From CAVSJO01 sp963728445 (GTDB lineage Bacteria > Gemmatimonadota > Gemmatimonadetes > Longimicrobiales > RSA9), in assembly GCA_963728445.1 (NCBI GenBank), contig CAVSJO010000007.1, positions 186,001 to 250,000 on the forward strand: a DNA stretch of 64,000 bases, read 5' to 3'. Below, one piece after another: positions 24,508 through 34,224 of this stretch. The position numbers and the translations under genes are program-made. Within the stretch, counting starts at the first letter, position 1. Each line of letters starts with the position of its first letter. The notes under the pieces were generated by a model that did no database searches, was not told where the DNA came from, and saw only the letters and a program-made list of their open reading frames with translations.

Positions 24508-24942
24508 ATGAAGGGGACGGCCGAGCCGGCGTCGTTCCGCTTCCGGCGGCAGGTGGAGGTCCGTTTCCGGGATCTCGACTCGGTGGGGCACGTGCACCAC
24601 TCGGTGCCGCTGGCGTACTTCGAGGAGGCGCGGGCGGACTGGTGGCGGGAGATCGCCGGCGGCACGCAGGACCACGACACGGACTACATCATCGCCGAGG
24701 CCACACTCGGCTACCACGGCCGCATCCGCTACCCCGGCCGGCCGACGGTCGGCGTTCGGGCGACGCGGCTGGGTCGAAGCAGCTTCGACCTGGAGTACGC
24801 GCTCTGGTCGGAGGCCGGGGAGCTCCTGACGACGGGGCGGACCGTGCAGGTCATGTACGACTACGGCGCAGGGGCTTCGCGGGAGATCCCGCCGGAGATC
24901 CGCAGGCGGATCGCGGAGCACGAGGGGATTCCCGAGCGCTGA
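24508..24942 (+). CDS. acyl-CoA thioesterase, 4HBT/YbgC type
   Basis: A 144-residue hotdog-fold thioesterase. VRFRDLDSVGHVHHSVPLAY then FEEAR is the 4-hydroxybenzoyl-CoA thioesterase/YbgC motif with the catalytic Asp (RDLD) and His/Tyr positions; the usual GHVNN reads GHVHH here. It would hydrolyse acyl-CoA in the cytoplasm as a tetramer. Close to an acyl-CoA synthetase gene five genes upstream. The stop precedes the convergent DUF445 gene by 4 nt. Confidence 0.88.
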   Translation: MKGTAEPASFRFRRQVEVRFRDLDSVGHVHHSVPLAYFEEARADWWREIAGGTQDHDTDYIIAEATLGYHGRIRYPGRPTVGVRATRLGRSSFDLEYALWSEAGELLTTGRTVQVMYDYGAGASREIPPEIRRRIAEHEGIPER

Positions 24943-24946
24943 CGCC

Positions 24947-26509
24947 TCACCCGGCCAGAAGCCCCACTCCCACCGAGAGAAGTCCGATGAGGGCGCCGAG
25001 CACGTAGCCGAGGCGCACGATCACCTTCAGCTCCCGCTCGGTGACTCCGCGGATCAGCATCTCGACGCGCTGCGCCGGGAAGTCGAGGATGCGTTCCTCG
25101 ACGCGCGCCGCGATGTCGACCCGTTCCACCACCACCGGCACCTGTTCCAGGATCCAGGACCAGAGCGGTCCGGCCAGCGCGTCCCGGATGCGGGCGGGGG
25201 CGTGGGGCGGCATGTGGTCCGCGAGGCGCCCGACGGGACGGTCGAAGAGACGGTCCACGAGGCCCCGGGCCGTCTCCTCGAAGAGGTGGGCGGCGCGCTC
25301 GCTGCGGGCGACGGCGACGAGGGCGTCGGCGATGCCGTCGGGCGGGACGTGGCGGAAGACGTCGCCCCAGGTCCGGCGCTCGGCGGCGTCCAGGGTCGCC
25401 CTGAGCTTGTCGACCAGGAACGACGCGGTCTGGGGGTCCCGCGCCGCCTTGAGGACCCATCGCTGGACGGTGCCCCGGGCATCGCGGACCGCGTCGTCCT
25501 CCGGCGCGCCGAGGACCGACCGCACGGGCCGGCGCAGGAAATCGACGACGGCGTCGTTCACGCCCTTCGCCATCGACGTCCGGACGGCGGGATCGTGGAG
25601 CAGCTCGGCCACCTTCGCGGCGCCCTCGGACTCCACCGCGGCCAGCACCCGGTCGACCGTCTCCGGCGTGATGACGAGAGCAGCGACGAGGCGCTGGTGG
25701 AACTTCAGGTCCTTCATGAACCGGTCGAGGATCTCGTGCAGAACGGCCTCGACGCGGGCGCGGGTTTCCGGGTCCTCGAGCAATCCGCCCAGGCGCTCGA
25801 TGGCGAGGGGTAGGTAGCCGGCGACCGCCTTCTCGAACCCGGCCACCAGCCCTGCCGGCAGGACCTCCTCGAAGGTGCGGTCCGGCCGGAGAAGGCGCTC
25901 CGCGGCGGTGGCGAGGTACTCATCGACGGCGGCCTGGAAACCCTCTGCCCGGGTCGCCTCGTCGATCCATCGCTCGGCGGCCGCCGTGATGGCCTCCCCG
26001 CGTTCCGCCGTCAGGATCTCACCGATGGGCCGGTCCCGGAGCTCGTCGGCGAGCTGCTCTGCCCATCCCCGGGCGACCTCGCCGAACTCCTCGCCGTCGA
26101 GGTAGCCGCGCAGGCGGCCGAGCAGGGAGACGGTGACCTCCTGCAGGACGATGCGCAGCTCACCGGCCAGGGCGGGCGGCAGCTCGTCGGAGAGGGAGCC
26201 TCGCTCCCGGAGCAGGAACGCATCGAGCACGTCGTCGAGCTTGTCCTCGAAGGCGCCCCGGAAGTGGGAGCGGTCCAGGGCCGCGGCGAGATCCGCCGGC
26301 GCGAGGAGCTGCGTACCGACGGTCCGGCCCATGGCCCGGGCGAGCCGTCCCTTGTTCTTGGGAATGGCGCCCTGGAGGAACCCGAGACGACGCTTTCCGA
26401 GTCGGGGCGGATCGTACGGGTGGAACAGCATCCAGATGGCGATGGAGTTCGTCACGCCTCCGGCGATGGCTCCGAAGAGGATCGTGAGCGCGATCTGGAG
26501 CGGCGGCAC
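24947..26509 (-). CDS. DUF445-family membrane protein
   Basis: A 520-residue DUF445 (YheB/YjiN-like) protein. A membrane helix at the N terminus (ALTILFGAIAGGVTNSIAIW) carries the conserved GxxTNxxAIxMLFxP block (TNSIAIWMLFHPYDPP), followed by LGFLQGAIPKNKGRLA; the long middle is helical, and a second membrane helix lies at the end (VLGALIGLLSVGVGLLAG). Function unknown in all family members. The GTG start abuts the stop of the preceding lipoprotein gene (26510), so both form one leftward operon. Confidence 0.87.
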   Translation of the reverse strand: MPPLQIALTILFGAIAGGVTNSIAIWMLFHPYDPPRLGKRRLGFLQGAIPKNKGRLARAMGRTVGTQLLAPADLAAALDRSHFRGAFEDKLDDVLDAFLLRERGSLSDELPPALAGELRIVLQEVTVSLLGRLRGYLDGEEFGEVARGWAEQLADELRDRPIGEILTAERGEAITAAAERWIDEATRAEGFQAAVDEYLATAAERLLRPDRTFEEVLPAGLVAGFEKAVAGYLPLAIERLGGLLEDPETRARVEAVLHEILDRFMKDLKFHQRLVAALVITPETVDRVLAAVESEGAAKVAELLHDPAVRTSMAKGVNDAVVDFLRRPVRSVLGAPEDDAVRDARGTVQRWVLKAARDPQTASFLVDKLRATLDAAERRTWGDVFRHVPPDGIADALVAVARSERAAHLFEETARGLVDRLFDRPVGRLADHMPPHAPARIRDALAGPLWSWILEQVPVVVERVDIAARVEERILDFPAQRVEMLIRGVTERELKVIVRLGYVLGALIGLLSVGVGLLAG

Positions 26510-27445
26510 TCAGGCGCCTCCCCGCTGCACGACGCCGGCGACGGAGATTCGACGGCCGTCCAGGCGAAGCCAGCCGCGTACGCCGTCGAAGCGCTCGAAG
26601 CCCGCCTGCACGCCGGTGCCGACCCACGCGCCGCCGAGCGTGCGGAGCTCACCCTCCGCCGCGGAACGCGGGGCGGATGCGTCGTCCGGCGCGCCCGGGG
26701 TCCGCAGGCTCCACGCGGCGAAGCGTGGGGCGTCCGGCGCATCGCCGGGGAGCGGGACGACGGTCAAGGGAATCGCGTGGCCCGAGTCGGCGCCGACGCC
26801 GGCGACCCAGGCCCGGTCGGCGTCCGACCCCTGCACGACCAGGATGAAGCGGCCCCGACCGTCGGCCAGAACGGCCGCGACGCGGGCGGCGGGGCGAGCG
26901 TCGCCCTCGACGACGTCCGCGGAGACGAGCAGCGCGCCAGGGATGGCCTCTCCCTCCATGCGGAGCGTGGCGCGGCGGAGCGTCATCACGGCCGCCCCCG
27001 CGCCCACGTCCGTGAGGAGGGTATCTCCGACGTCGATCCGGAACGGAGGCGCCGCCGAATCGAACGCGACGCTCTCCAGGCTGCCGTCGGCGCCGACCAT
27101 GAGACGCATGCCGTCGTGAGGGAGAAGAAGGGCAGGGTTCCGCATGGGGGCACCCCGCCATTCGGCGGCGAGGAACGGCTGCCAGCCCAGGGTCCGGCCG
27201 ACCCACCCGAAGGCGCGGTGGCGCATCTCGGCCGCACCCGCCGAGGCGGCGGACGTCCGGACCACCGCCGCCACGAGGGAGTCGGGCGATCCGCCGACGA
27301 AGACCAGGCGCGTCCGGAACGTCCGCCCGCTCAGCGTATCCGCGGGAGCGCCCGCGGAGCCCCGGGCCGGGGCGCCGCGCTCGCAGGACACTGCTGCGAT
27401 GGTCAGCGCGAGGGCCACGGCGGCGGCCCGGAGAGTTGCGTGCAT
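26510..27445 (-). CDS. putative lipoprotein
   Basis: A 311-residue exported protein with a signal peptide (MHATLRAAAVALALTIAAVS) ending at Cys21 in a weak lipobox (VSC). The remainder is a beta-rich domain (for example LFVGGSPDSLV-like, MRNPALLLPHDGMRLMVGAD, FDGVRGWLRLDGRRISVAGV) that I cannot assign. A promoter at 27483-27454 would start transcription about two bases before the ATG, so the mRNA is probably leaderless. The downstream gene encodes DUF445, adjacent without a gap. Confidence 0.72.
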   Translation of the reverse strand: MHATLRAAAVALALTIAAVSCERGAPARGSAGAPADTLSGRTFRTRLVFVGGSPDSLVAAVVRTSAASAGAAEMRHRAFGWVGRTLGWQPFLAAEWRGAPMRNPALLLPHDGMRLMVGADGSLESVAFDSAAPPFRIDVGDTLLTDVGAGAAVMTLRRATLRMEGEAIPGALLVSADVVEGDARPAARVAAVLADGRGRFILVVQGSDADRAWVAGVGADSGHAIPLTVVPLPGDAPDAPRFAAWSLRTPGAPDDASAPRSAAEGELRTLGGAWVGTGVQAGFERFDGVRGWLRLDGRRISVAGVVQRGGA

Positions 27446-27453
27446 CGGGCAGG

Positions 27454-27483
27454 AAGGTAGCGGAGGCGCCGTCGCACGCTCAA
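27454..27483 (-). promoter_or_regulatory. predicted promoter for the lipoprotein-DUF445 operon
   Basis: Minus strand TTGAGC (27483-27478), 18 bp, TACCTT (27459-27454). The start site falls at about 27447, essentially on the ATG at 27445. Confidence 0.45.
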
Positions 27484-27484
27484 G

Positions 27485-27513
27485 TTGCGTCCGTTCGTCC
27501 ACCGGTCTAACTT
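27485..27513 (+). promoter_or_regulatory. predicted promoter for the symporter
   Basis: TTGCGT (27485-27490), 17 bp, TAACTT (27508-27513). Its -35 lies one base from the -35 of the divergent promoter, so the two compete for the same stretch. Confidence 0.5.
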
Positions 27514-27563
27514 CGCTTTTCCTCCGAATGCACCTTCGGGCTTCCCGATTCGACACGACGGCC

Positions 27564-28865
27564 ATGCCCCTGTACGTCAAGATCCTGATCGGTCTGGCGC
27601 TGGGAGTCCTTGCGGGGCTCACGGCGAATCTGCTGCACCTCGTGTGGCTCCAGAACTTCCTGGTGTCGATCGATTTCATCGGCACGCTGTTCATCCGGCT
27701 GATCACGATGATCGTGATCCCGCTCGTGGTGGCGAGCCTGCTGGTCGGGACGGCGTCCCTCGGGGACATCCGGAAGCTGGGGCGGATGGGCGGCAAGACC
27801 GTAGCCTACTACCTGTGCACGACGGCCGTGGCCGTGATGCTGGGCCTCATCGTTTCGAACGTCGTGCGGCCCGGCTCGCGGATCGACCCCGCCACGCGGG
27901 ATCGGCTCGCCGCCAGCTTCGCGGGCGAGGCGGCGGACAAGGTCGCGCTGGCGGCGCAGAAGCCGGGCGTGAAGGAAATCATCCTGAACATGGTCCCGAG
28001 CAACCCGTTCGGCGCGGCCGCGTCCGGTGACCTGCTCCCCCTCATCGTCTTCACGATCATCTTCGGCGCGGCCATCAGCCTGGTGGAGAAGGACAGGCGG
28101 GACGCGGTGATCCTGTTCTTCAACGGCGTGAACGACGCCGTCATGGTGATCATCGACTGGGTCATGAAGCTGGCCCCCCTCGCGGTCTTCGTGCTCATCG
28201 CCGCCGTCGTCGCCCGGTTCGGGTTCGATCTACTGCAGTCGCTGGTGTTCTACGCACTTACGGTCATCGTCGGGCTGCTGCTTCAGGTGTTCGGCACGTA
28301 CGCGCTGCTGGTGCGGGTGCTGGCGAAGCTGAATCCCGTGGATTTCTTCAAGCGGATCGCGGAGGCGCCCCTCGTCGCGTTCTCCACGTCCAGCTCCAGC
28401 GCCACGCTGCCCATCACCATGGAGACGGCGGAGGAGGACCTGGGCATCTCCAACGAGGTCTCCTCGTTCGTGCTGCCGCTGGGCGCGACGATCAACATGG
28501 ACGGGACGGCACTCTATCAGGCGGTGGCCGTCATGTTCATCGCCCAGATCTACGGCATCCCCATGGGCGTTCCGCAGCAGCTCACGATCGTCCTCACGGC
28601 GACGCTGGCGAGCATCGGCGCCGCCGGCGTGCCGAGCGCGGGCATCGTCACCCTGATCCTCGTGCTCCAGTCGGTGGGCATGGCGGCGGAGACGCAGGCC
28701 GGGATCGCCCTCATCCTGGGCGTCGATCGGATCCTGGACATGATGCGCACGGCCGTGAACGTGACGGGCGACCTGAGCGCTGCCAGCTTCGTCGCCCGGA
28801 GCGAGGGCGAGCGGCTGGAGCCGCGCCCCGTGGACCATGCCATCGCCATCGGGGCCGACGGCTGA
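27564..28865 (+). CDS. dicarboxylate/amino acid:cation symporter (DAACS family)
   Basis: A 433-residue inner-membrane transporter of the glutamate/C4-dicarboxylate family (GltP/DctA-like) with about eight helices and two re-entrant hairpins. The Ser-rich hairpin FSTSSSSATLPITME and the LGATINMDGTALYQAV block (NMDGT) carry the substrate and sodium sites; DRILDMMRTAVNVTGD carries the Asp and Asn/Arg residues of helix 8. ATG 27564 is used; an ATG 36 bases upstream (27528) lies close to the predicted start site. It imports glutamate, aspartate or dicarboxylates with Na+ or H+. Arg in DMMRTAVN fits dicarboxylate or acidic amino-acid binding. Confidence 0.92.
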   Translation: MPLYVKILIGLALGVLAGLTANLLHLVWLQNFLVSIDFIGTLFIRLITMIVIPLVVASLLVGTASLGDIRKLGRMGGKTVAYYLCTTAVAVMLGLIVSNVVRPGSRIDPATRDRLAASFAGEAADKVALAAQKPGVKEIILNMVPSNPFGAAASGDLLPLIVFTIIFGAAISLVEKDRRDAVILFFNGVNDAVMVIIDWVMKLAPLAVFVLIAAVVARFGFDLLQSLVFYALTVIVGLLLQVFGTYALLVRVLAKLNPVDFFKRIAEAPLVAFSTSSSSATLPITMETAEEDLGISNEVSSFVLPLGATINMDGTALYQAVAVMFIAQIYGIPMGVPQQLTIVLTATLASIGAAGVPSAGIVTLILVLQSVGMAAETQAGIALILGVDRILDMMRTAVNVTGDLSAASFVARSEGERLEPRPVDHAIAIGADG

Positions 28866-28868
28866 GGC

Positions 28869-31253
28869 CTACGCCTCCCTGTCCAGCAGTGCGACGGCCA
28901 GGACGTCGTCCATGCGGTCGACGAAATGGAATGTCATGCGGTCGCGCACGTCCTCGGGCACGTCCCGCAAGTCCCGCTCGTTGCCCCGGGGCAGGAGGAT
29001 CTCCCGCAGGCCCGCGCGGTAGGCCGCCAGCACCTTCTCCTTGATCCCGCCCACCTCCAGCACCTTTCCCCGCAGCGTGACCTCGCCCGTCATGGCCACG
29101 TCGTGGCGCACGGGGCGATTGGACAGCGTGGACGCGATGGCGAGGGTCACGGCCGCGCCGGCGGAAGGACCGTCCTTGGGAATGGCGCCCTCGGGGAAGT
29201 GCACGTGCAGGTCCGACTCCCGGAAGACCGTGTCGTCGATGCCGAGCTCAGCGCCGCGACTGCGGACGTAGGAGTACGCCGCGTTCACGGACTCCCGCAT
29301 CACGTCGCCGAGCAGGCCGGTGATGAGGAGCCGGCCGCTGCCCGGCATGCGCAGCGACTCGATGAACATCAGGTCGCCGCCGGCGGCGGTCCAGGCGAGG
29401 CCGGTGACCACGCCGACCTCCGGCGCGTTCTCGGCGACGGTCGACGTGAAGCGGGGGGGACCGAGGATCTCCTCGATGCGCGCGGGCGTGAACGTCCACT
29501 CCCCGTCCTCGCCCTGGGCCTTGGCCCGGGCGCGCGTGCGCAGGAGCGTGGACAGCGAGCGGCGCAGAAGGCCGAGCCCCGCGTCGCGAGCGTAACCCCG
29601 AGTCAGATGGAGCAGGCCGGCCTCGTCGAAGGCGACGTCGCCCGGCTCGAGGCCGTGCTCGACGGTCAGCCTCGGGACGAGCCGCCGACTCGCGATCTCG
29701 ACCTTCTCCTCCGGTGTGTAGCCCGCGATGCGGATCTCGAGCATCATGTCCCGCAGGTCCCGGGGTATCCGGTAGAAGTCCTGCGCAGTGGCGATCAGGA
29801 CCGCTGCGGAGAGGTCGATCTCGACGTCCAGATAGCGGTCCACGAAGGCCTGCCGTGACTCCCAGTCGAGGAGCTCTTCGATGGCCTCACGGGCCTCGCC
29901 CTCGCTCTTCGGCTGCCCGAGCTCGTCGATCTCCTCGAGCAGGATCACCGGATCCCGTACGCCCGCGTCCCGAAGGGAGGCGGCGACGCGGCCGGGCTGC
30001 GCGCCCGGACGCGTGCGACGGGTCCCGAAGATGAAAGCCTCGCCGCGGCCGCCCAGCTCGAGGCGCGCGACGGGCCGGTCCAGCCCCTGGGCCAGACAGT
30101 ACGCCAGCGCGGTCTTGCCGACGGTCGGCGGCCCCACCAGGCACGGAACGGGTCCGCGCAGGTCGCCACGCAGTCGGGCGACGGCGACGTGGTCGAGGAG
30201 CCGGTCCTTCGGCTCGTCGAGGCCGAGCAGGCCGTCGGCGAGGGCCTTCCGTACGTGCTCGATGTCGATGGTGCCGGGACCGCCGTCGGACTCCTGGTGC
30301 CACGGCATGTGAATCAGCCAGTCCACGTACGAGCGGATCTCGCCGGACTCAGGCGAGGCGGGGTGCAGCCCCCGCAGGCGCTCCGTCTCCGCCCGGGCGC
30401 GGGCGGCCACCAGGCCGGGCAGGTCGGTGGCGTCGATACGGCGCAGCAGCTCGACGATCTCCCTTTCCACGGGGTCGATTTCGCCCAGCTCGGCACGCAT
30501 GAGCTTGATGCGACGTCGCAGGTCGCCAGCCCGCCGGCGCTCGCCCTTCGTGGTCTCCGGGCTGTCGTCGCCGTTCGCGTCGTCGGTGTCGTCCTGGGCG
30601 GCCTCCTCGACCTGCCGGATGCGGTGGAGCTGCTGCTCGAGCTCGTGCAGGACGAACTGGAGGCGCTTCTCGACGTTGAGGCGCTGGACCACTTCGTCCT
30701 TGCTGGCCACGCTGAAGTTGGCGAGGGAGGCGACGAGGTCCGCGAAGCGGGACGGATCGGCGACGTTCATGCGCAGGATGCGCGGCACCTCTCGCGGTAC
30801 CCGGTCCACGCCCTCGGACAGCGCCTCCAGCGCAGTGAGCACCCGGGAGATGAGGTCGTCGGCCCGGTCGGCGGGGACCGGCGTCTCCCGGGCGGCAGCC
30901 ACGCGCGCGACGAGATAGCCGTCCTGCTCCTCGACCGCCCGGACACGGATGCGGCGGAGTCCCTGGATGGTTACCTGCACGGTGCCGCCGGGCAGGTTGA
31001 GGCGGTCGGTGACGCGGCCCATGACCCCGACCTTGACCATGGCGCGCGTGTCGATGGGCGCGTCGGGGTCGCCTTCCGCCATGGACAGGGCGACGAGGAG
31101 GTTCGGCGCAGAATTGGCCGCCAGCATCTCGAGCGTGGACGACGTGCCGATCTGGAGGCCGGTCACGCCAAGCGGGTAGATGGCCGTGCTGCGCAGCGGC
31201 ATCACGGGGAGCGACTTGGGAAGGGGCGGTCCGCTCTGGGAAGTGGTCGACAT
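28869..31253 (-). CDS. Lon-family protease with degenerate AAA+ module
   Basis: A 794-residue Lon homologue with all three parts: N-terminal substrate domain (1-200), coiled region, AAA+ module and C-terminal protease. The serine/lysine dyad is intact: Ser697 in PKDGPSAG and Lys740 in GIKEK, 43 residues apart as in E. coli Lon. The ATPase looks damaged: Walker A is GPPTVGKT (374-381), Walker B reads LLEEID instead of LLDEID, the pore loop TYxGAMPG is TRPGAQPG, sensor-1 Asn is Gln, the arginine finger in LLDRMEV is LRDMMLE, and the sensor-2 GVRGLER is GLGLLRR. It may be a divergent paralogue working without ATP-driven unfolding. ATG 31253 has GAGG upstream. Confidence 0.92.
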   Translation of the reverse strand: MSTTSQSGPPLPKSLPVMPLRSTAIYPLGVTGLQIGTSSTLEMLAANSAPNLLVALSMAEGDPDAPIDTRAMVKVGVMGRVTDRLNLPGGTVQVTIQGLRRIRVRAVEEQDGYLVARVAAARETPVPADRADDLISRVLTALEALSEGVDRVPREVPRILRMNVADPSRFADLVASLANFSVASKDEVVQRLNVEKRLQFVLHELEQQLHRIRQVEEAAQDDTDDANGDDSPETTKGERRRAGDLRRRIKLMRAELGEIDPVEREIVELLRRIDATDLPGLVAARARAETERLRGLHPASPESGEIRSYVDWLIHMPWHQESDGGPGTIDIEHVRKALADGLLGLDEPKDRLLDHVAVARLRGDLRGPVPCLVGPPTVGKTALAYCLAQGLDRPVARLELGGRGEAFIFGTRRTRPGAQPGRVAASLRDAGVRDPVILLEEIDELGQPKSEGEAREAIEELLDWESRQAFVDRYLDVEIDLSAAVLIATAQDFYRIPRDLRDMMLEIRIAGYTPEEKVEIASRRLVPRLTVEHGLEPGDVAFDEAGLLHLTRGYARDAGLGLLRRSLSTLLRTRARAKAQGEDGEWTFTPARIEEILGPPRFTSTVAENAPEVGVVTGLAWTAAGGDLMFIESLRMPGSGRLLITGLLGDVMRESVNAAYSYVRSRGAELGIDDTVFRESDLHVHFPEGAIPKDGPSAGAAVTLAIASTLSNRPVRHDVAMTGEVTLRGKVLEVGGIKEKVLAAYRAGLREILLPRGNERDLRDVPEDVRDRMTFHFVDRMDDVLAVALLDREA

Positions 31254-31278
31254 CGTCCTCTGGTTCGGGTCCTCCGGC

Positions 31279-32133
31279 TCAGGTGCGTTCGACACGGAGC
31301 AGCCGCGCGGCGTTGTCGTACAGGATGCGGGCGCAGGCGGCATCCGGCAGCCCGAGGTCGCGGATCGCGGCCACGTTCTGCGCGACGCTCTTCGGCATGG
31401 CCGGCCAGTCGCTGCCGAAGACCATCTTCTCCGCCAGCCGGTCGAGATCCGGGAAGTGGCGCCGCAACTGCGCCGGCACGAGCCCGGCCACGTCGATGTA
31501 CACGTTGTGGTGATGCCGCGCGAGGAACGCGCACGCGTCGTACCAGAAGCCGCGGCCGCCGTGCGCCATGACGATGGTGAGGCGGGGGAAGTCGACCGCG
31601 ACGTCGTCCAGGTGGATCGGGTCGCAGTACTTCAGCCGCGTGCCCGGGAGGACGGAGCTCCCGATGTGCAGCAGGACGGGCAGTCCGGCCTCCTGACAGA
31701 TCTCGTAGAGCGGATACACCTTCCGCTCGTTGGGATAGTAGAACTGGTAGGACGGGTAGAGCTTGAGCCCGCGCACGCCGGCGTCGACGTAGCGGCGGAG
31801 CAGCTCCGGGGGCCGCTCGTCGCTCACGGGATCGACCGAGGCGAAGGGCAGGAAGAAGCCGGGCTCCGCTGCGGCCAGCTCGAGGACCGTCTCCGTTCGA
31901 ACATTCCCAGACGTGGCCGGGCAGTGCTCTGGGAGCAGCACCGCGCGCTCGACGCCCTGCGCCCGCAGCACGTCGGCGAAGAAGGACGGGTCGCGGAGGC
32001 GATCGCCGTACTCCTTCACGGCCGGTGAGACGCGGTGGACGAACTCGCGGGTCCCGGCGGACAGGTCCTCGGGCCGGAACGGGTGCGTGTGGAAATCGAT
32101 CACCGCCTGCGCAGCCGACGGTGCGGCCGTCAC
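31279..32133 (-). CDS. amidohydrolase (amidohydrolase_2 type)
   Basis: A 284-residue TIM-barrel metal-dependent hydrolase of the amidohydrolase_2 (COG2159) group. IDFHTHPF gives the first metal ligands, LLHIG and [13 protein letters not shown] later histidines, and [12 protein letters not shown] the catalytic Asp; [14 protein letters not shown] is typical. Members include decarboxylases and lactonases; the substrate is unknown. GTG 32133 overlaps the upstream DUF1499 stop in GTGA; a longer frame to 32511 only runs through upstream genes. Third gene of a SIMPL-DUF1499-amidohydrolase operon. Confidence 0.86.
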   Translation of the reverse strand: MTAAPSAAQAVIDFHTHPFRPEDLSAGTREFVHRVSPAVKEYGDRLRDPSFFADVLRAQGVERAVLLPEHCPATSGNVRTETVLELAAAEPGFFLPFASVDPVSDERPPELLRRYVDAGVRGLKLYPSYQFYYPNERKVYPLYEICQEAGLPVLLHIGSSVLPGTRLKYCDPIHLDDVAVDFPRLTIVMAHGGRGFWYDACAFLARHHHNVYIDVAGLVPAQLRRHFPDLDRLAEKMVFGSDWPAMPKSVAQNVAAIRDLGLPDAACARILYDNAARLLRVERT

Positions 32134-32498
32134 GACGGTCTGGGGGGGGCGGGGGGCGAGCCGGAGCGGCCGGCGAGCGCCGTGTCGAGGCGGTTGAGGA
32201 ACGTGCCGATACGCCTGGAATTCCGGCCCCAGTCCCGGCCCCCGCCCCGTACCCGTGCCTCGACGTTGAGCCGGGTCTGCGCGTCCTCGTCCAGCGTTAC
32301 CCTGACGTGGACGTCGTCCACGGCCCGGCCGAGGAAGGCGGGCGCCTCGGCCCGCAGCGTGCCCTCCCGCTCGTCGATCTCCAGGAGCGACCAGCTGCGC
32401 AGGCCGCCGCTGCAGAGCCGCTTCGCCTCCGTCCACACCCGGTCGAAGGGGACGGCGTAGGTTCGGGCGGCGGAGGCAGGGCCCGGAGGGGGGCTCAC
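32130..32498 (-). CDS. DUF1499-like protein
   Basis: A 122-residue protein that looks like a DUF1499 member: YAVPFDRVWTEAKRLC, SWSLLEIDEREGTLRAEAPA, FLGRAVDDVHVRVTLDED and the closing DWGRNSRRIGTFLNRLDTAL match that family's strand and helix order. Function unknown. Both its start and stop lie in GTGA overlaps with neighbours. Confidence 0.75.
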   Translation of the reverse strand: MSPPPGPASAARTYAVPFDRVWTEAKRLCSGGLRSWSLLEIDEREGTLRAEAPAFLGRAVDDVHVRVTLDEDAQTRLNVEARVRGGGRDWGRNSRRIGTFLNRLDTALAGRSGSPPAPPRPS

Positions 32499-33232
32499 CG
32501 CGCTCCGCCAACTGCGAACGTCGCCACCACGGTTGCCGTGACGGTCAGCTCGCCCGCCTCGATGGGGGTCTTCTGGGCCATGGGGGCCATGCTCTCGGCG
32601 CGGGCGTACGCGATGGGGCGTGGGCCCTCCCCGGTGGAAGCGTTGAGCAGGCCGCCGAGGGTCTCACCCGCCGCCTCCGCCATCGCCTGCGCCTGTGCGC
32701 GGGCAGAGCTCATGGCCTGACGCAGCGCCTCGAGGCGCGACGGTGCCGGGTCCTTCGCCCCGAACTCGAGGGACGCGACTCTGTTCGCGCCGGCGTCGAT
32801 CCCGGAATCGATGGCCTGGCCGACCTTCGAGAGGTCGTCGAGCGTCACCACCAGCACGTTGGCCGCCCGGTACCCGGTGATTCGAGGCCCGGCCGTGTCC
32901 GGTTCCTCCGAACGGCGCGTGTCGGCGTACTGCGGTGACAGGTCGTAGCCGACCGTTCGGACATGGTCGGCCGGGACGCCCAGGCGGCGCAGCGCCTGCG
33001 TGACGCGCTGCATCTTCGCCGCGTTGGAGGAGGCGGCGTCCTTCGCGTCCTTCGCCGTCGTCTCGACCGCGAGCTGGAGCGTCGCCTGGTCGGGCTGGAT
33101 CTGGACCGAGCCGGTCGCCGTCACGGTGATGCTCGGGGGCTGCGGCGCCGGCGCCTGGGCGGCGGCCGGTGTCGAGGGGAGCAGCGCCGCGAGGGCGGCG
33201 GCCAGCGTCGTCGTCCGTATCAGCATGCGCAT
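32495..33232 (-). CDS. SIMPL-domain (DUF541) protein
   Basis: A 245-residue exported protein with a signal peptide (MRMLIRTTTLAAALAALLPS) and a SIMPL/DUF541 domain: ITVTATGSVQIQPDQATLQL at the start, LRRLGVPADHVRTVGYDLSP, YRAANVLVVTLDDLSKVGQA and the closing ELTVTATVVATFAV. It is periplasmic or outer-membrane associated and of unclear role; the family includes oxidative-stress and surface-layer proteins. Start 33232 (GGAG nine bases upstream) is preferred to a longer frame at 33301. It begins the three-gene operon. Confidence 0.87.
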   Translation of the reverse strand: MRMLIRTTTLAAALAALLPSTPAAAQAPAPQPPSITVTATGSVQIQPDQATLQLAVETTAKDAKDAASSNAAKMQRVTQALRRLGVPADHVRTVGYDLSPQYADTRRSEEPDTAGPRITGYRAANVLVVTLDDLSKVGQAIDSGIDAGANRVASLEFGAKDPAPSRLEALRQAMSSARAQAQAMAEAAGETLGGLLNASTGEGPRPIAYARAESMAPMAQKTPIEAGELTVTATVVATFAVGGAR

Positions 33233-33251
33233 CGGGGCATCTCCGTCAGGG

Positions 33252-34175
33252 TCAGGATTCGTCGGGATCTTCCGCCGCCTCGTCTTCGTCGACGGCGCCA
33301 CCGTCGGGCTCGGACGAGCGGCTCACGATGTCTTGTAGATTGCGCGCTTCGCGGAGTTCCCGGAAGCGCTGCACGCGCTCGGCGCGTTCCGCGTCGCGGC
33401 CGGCGCCGACCGACTGGCCGTAGTTCACCAGCGCCACGAAGACCACCCCGCCCACGATGTTGCCGAGCGTCACCGGGATCTGGAAGTGGAGCAGCCAGTC
33501 GGCGTAGTCGATCACTCCGCGCTGGGCCAGGTAGAACACCTCCACCGCGCCGGCGATGCTGTGGGCGAACCCGGCGGCCTGCAGTACGAACGCGACGAGC
33601 CAGACGACGGCCATCTGGCCGATCATTCCGGTCCCGGCGTGCAGCATCCAGACCAGGAGCGCGATGAGCCACCCTCCGTAGATGGCCCGGAGGAACAGCT
33701 CTTGCCACCGCCCGGCATACGCTTCCCTAGCCGCAGCGACGAGGATCGCAGGGTCCAGATGGGGGGCCACGTTGAATTTCGCGAGGGCGAGGGCAAAGAG
33801 GAACGCCCCCGCCAGGTTCGCCGCCATGACGATGCCCCAGAGCCGCGCGGTGTTCAGCAGGTTGCGCCGGGTCGGATCGGACAGCACCAGCATGACGGGC
33901 GTGAGGGTGTTCTCGGTGAAGAGCTGTGCCCGGGCGAGGATGATGAGGATGAAGCCCACGGGATAGGCGACGGCGGCCCACAGCGTCGCGTGCTCCGGCT
34001 GCTTCACGGCACCGAGCACGGCCGCGACGGCGACGAAGCTGAACCCGATGTTGAGTCCGGCGGACAGCCCCGAGAAGGCGAGTCCCACCGAGGAGCGGCG
34101 CAGCTCGTCACGAGCTGCGCCGCGCACGTTCCTGTAGATGAAATGGGCGGAGAGGCGTTCGGCGATCTCGGCCAT
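33252..34175 (-). CDS. formate/nitrite transporter-family channel
   Basis: A 307-residue inner-membrane protein of the FNT family (FocA/NirC/YfdC-like) with six helices; LFTENTLTPVMLVL and LLVWMLHAGTGMIGQMAVVW are the conserved half-repeats, and the QxLFTENT block is the YfdC type. Its substrate (formate, nitrite or hydrosulfide) cannot be told from sequence. A charged 50-residue C-terminal tail is unusual. AGGAG precedes the ATG at 34175. Divergent from the PPC-domain gene at 34225. Confidence 0.88.
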   Translation of the reverse strand: MAEIAERLSAHFIYRNVRGAARDELRRSSVGLAFSGLSAGLNIGFSFVAVAAVLGAVKQPEHATLWAAVAYPVGFILIILARAQLFTENTLTPVMLVLSDPTRRNLLNTARLWGIVMAANLAGAFLFALALAKFNVAPHLDPAILVAAAREAYAGRWQELFLRAIYGGWLIALLVWMLHAGTGMIGQMAVVWLVAFVLQAAGFAHSIAGAVEVFYLAQRGVIDYADWLLHFQIPVTLGNIVGGVVFVALVNYGQSVGAGRDAERAERVQRFRELREARNLQDIVSRSSEPDGGAVDEDEAAEDPDES

Positions 34176-34224
34176 GGATCACTCCTGGTCAGGTGGCCCG
34201 GCGCCATCCGCCGGGAGATCAGCC

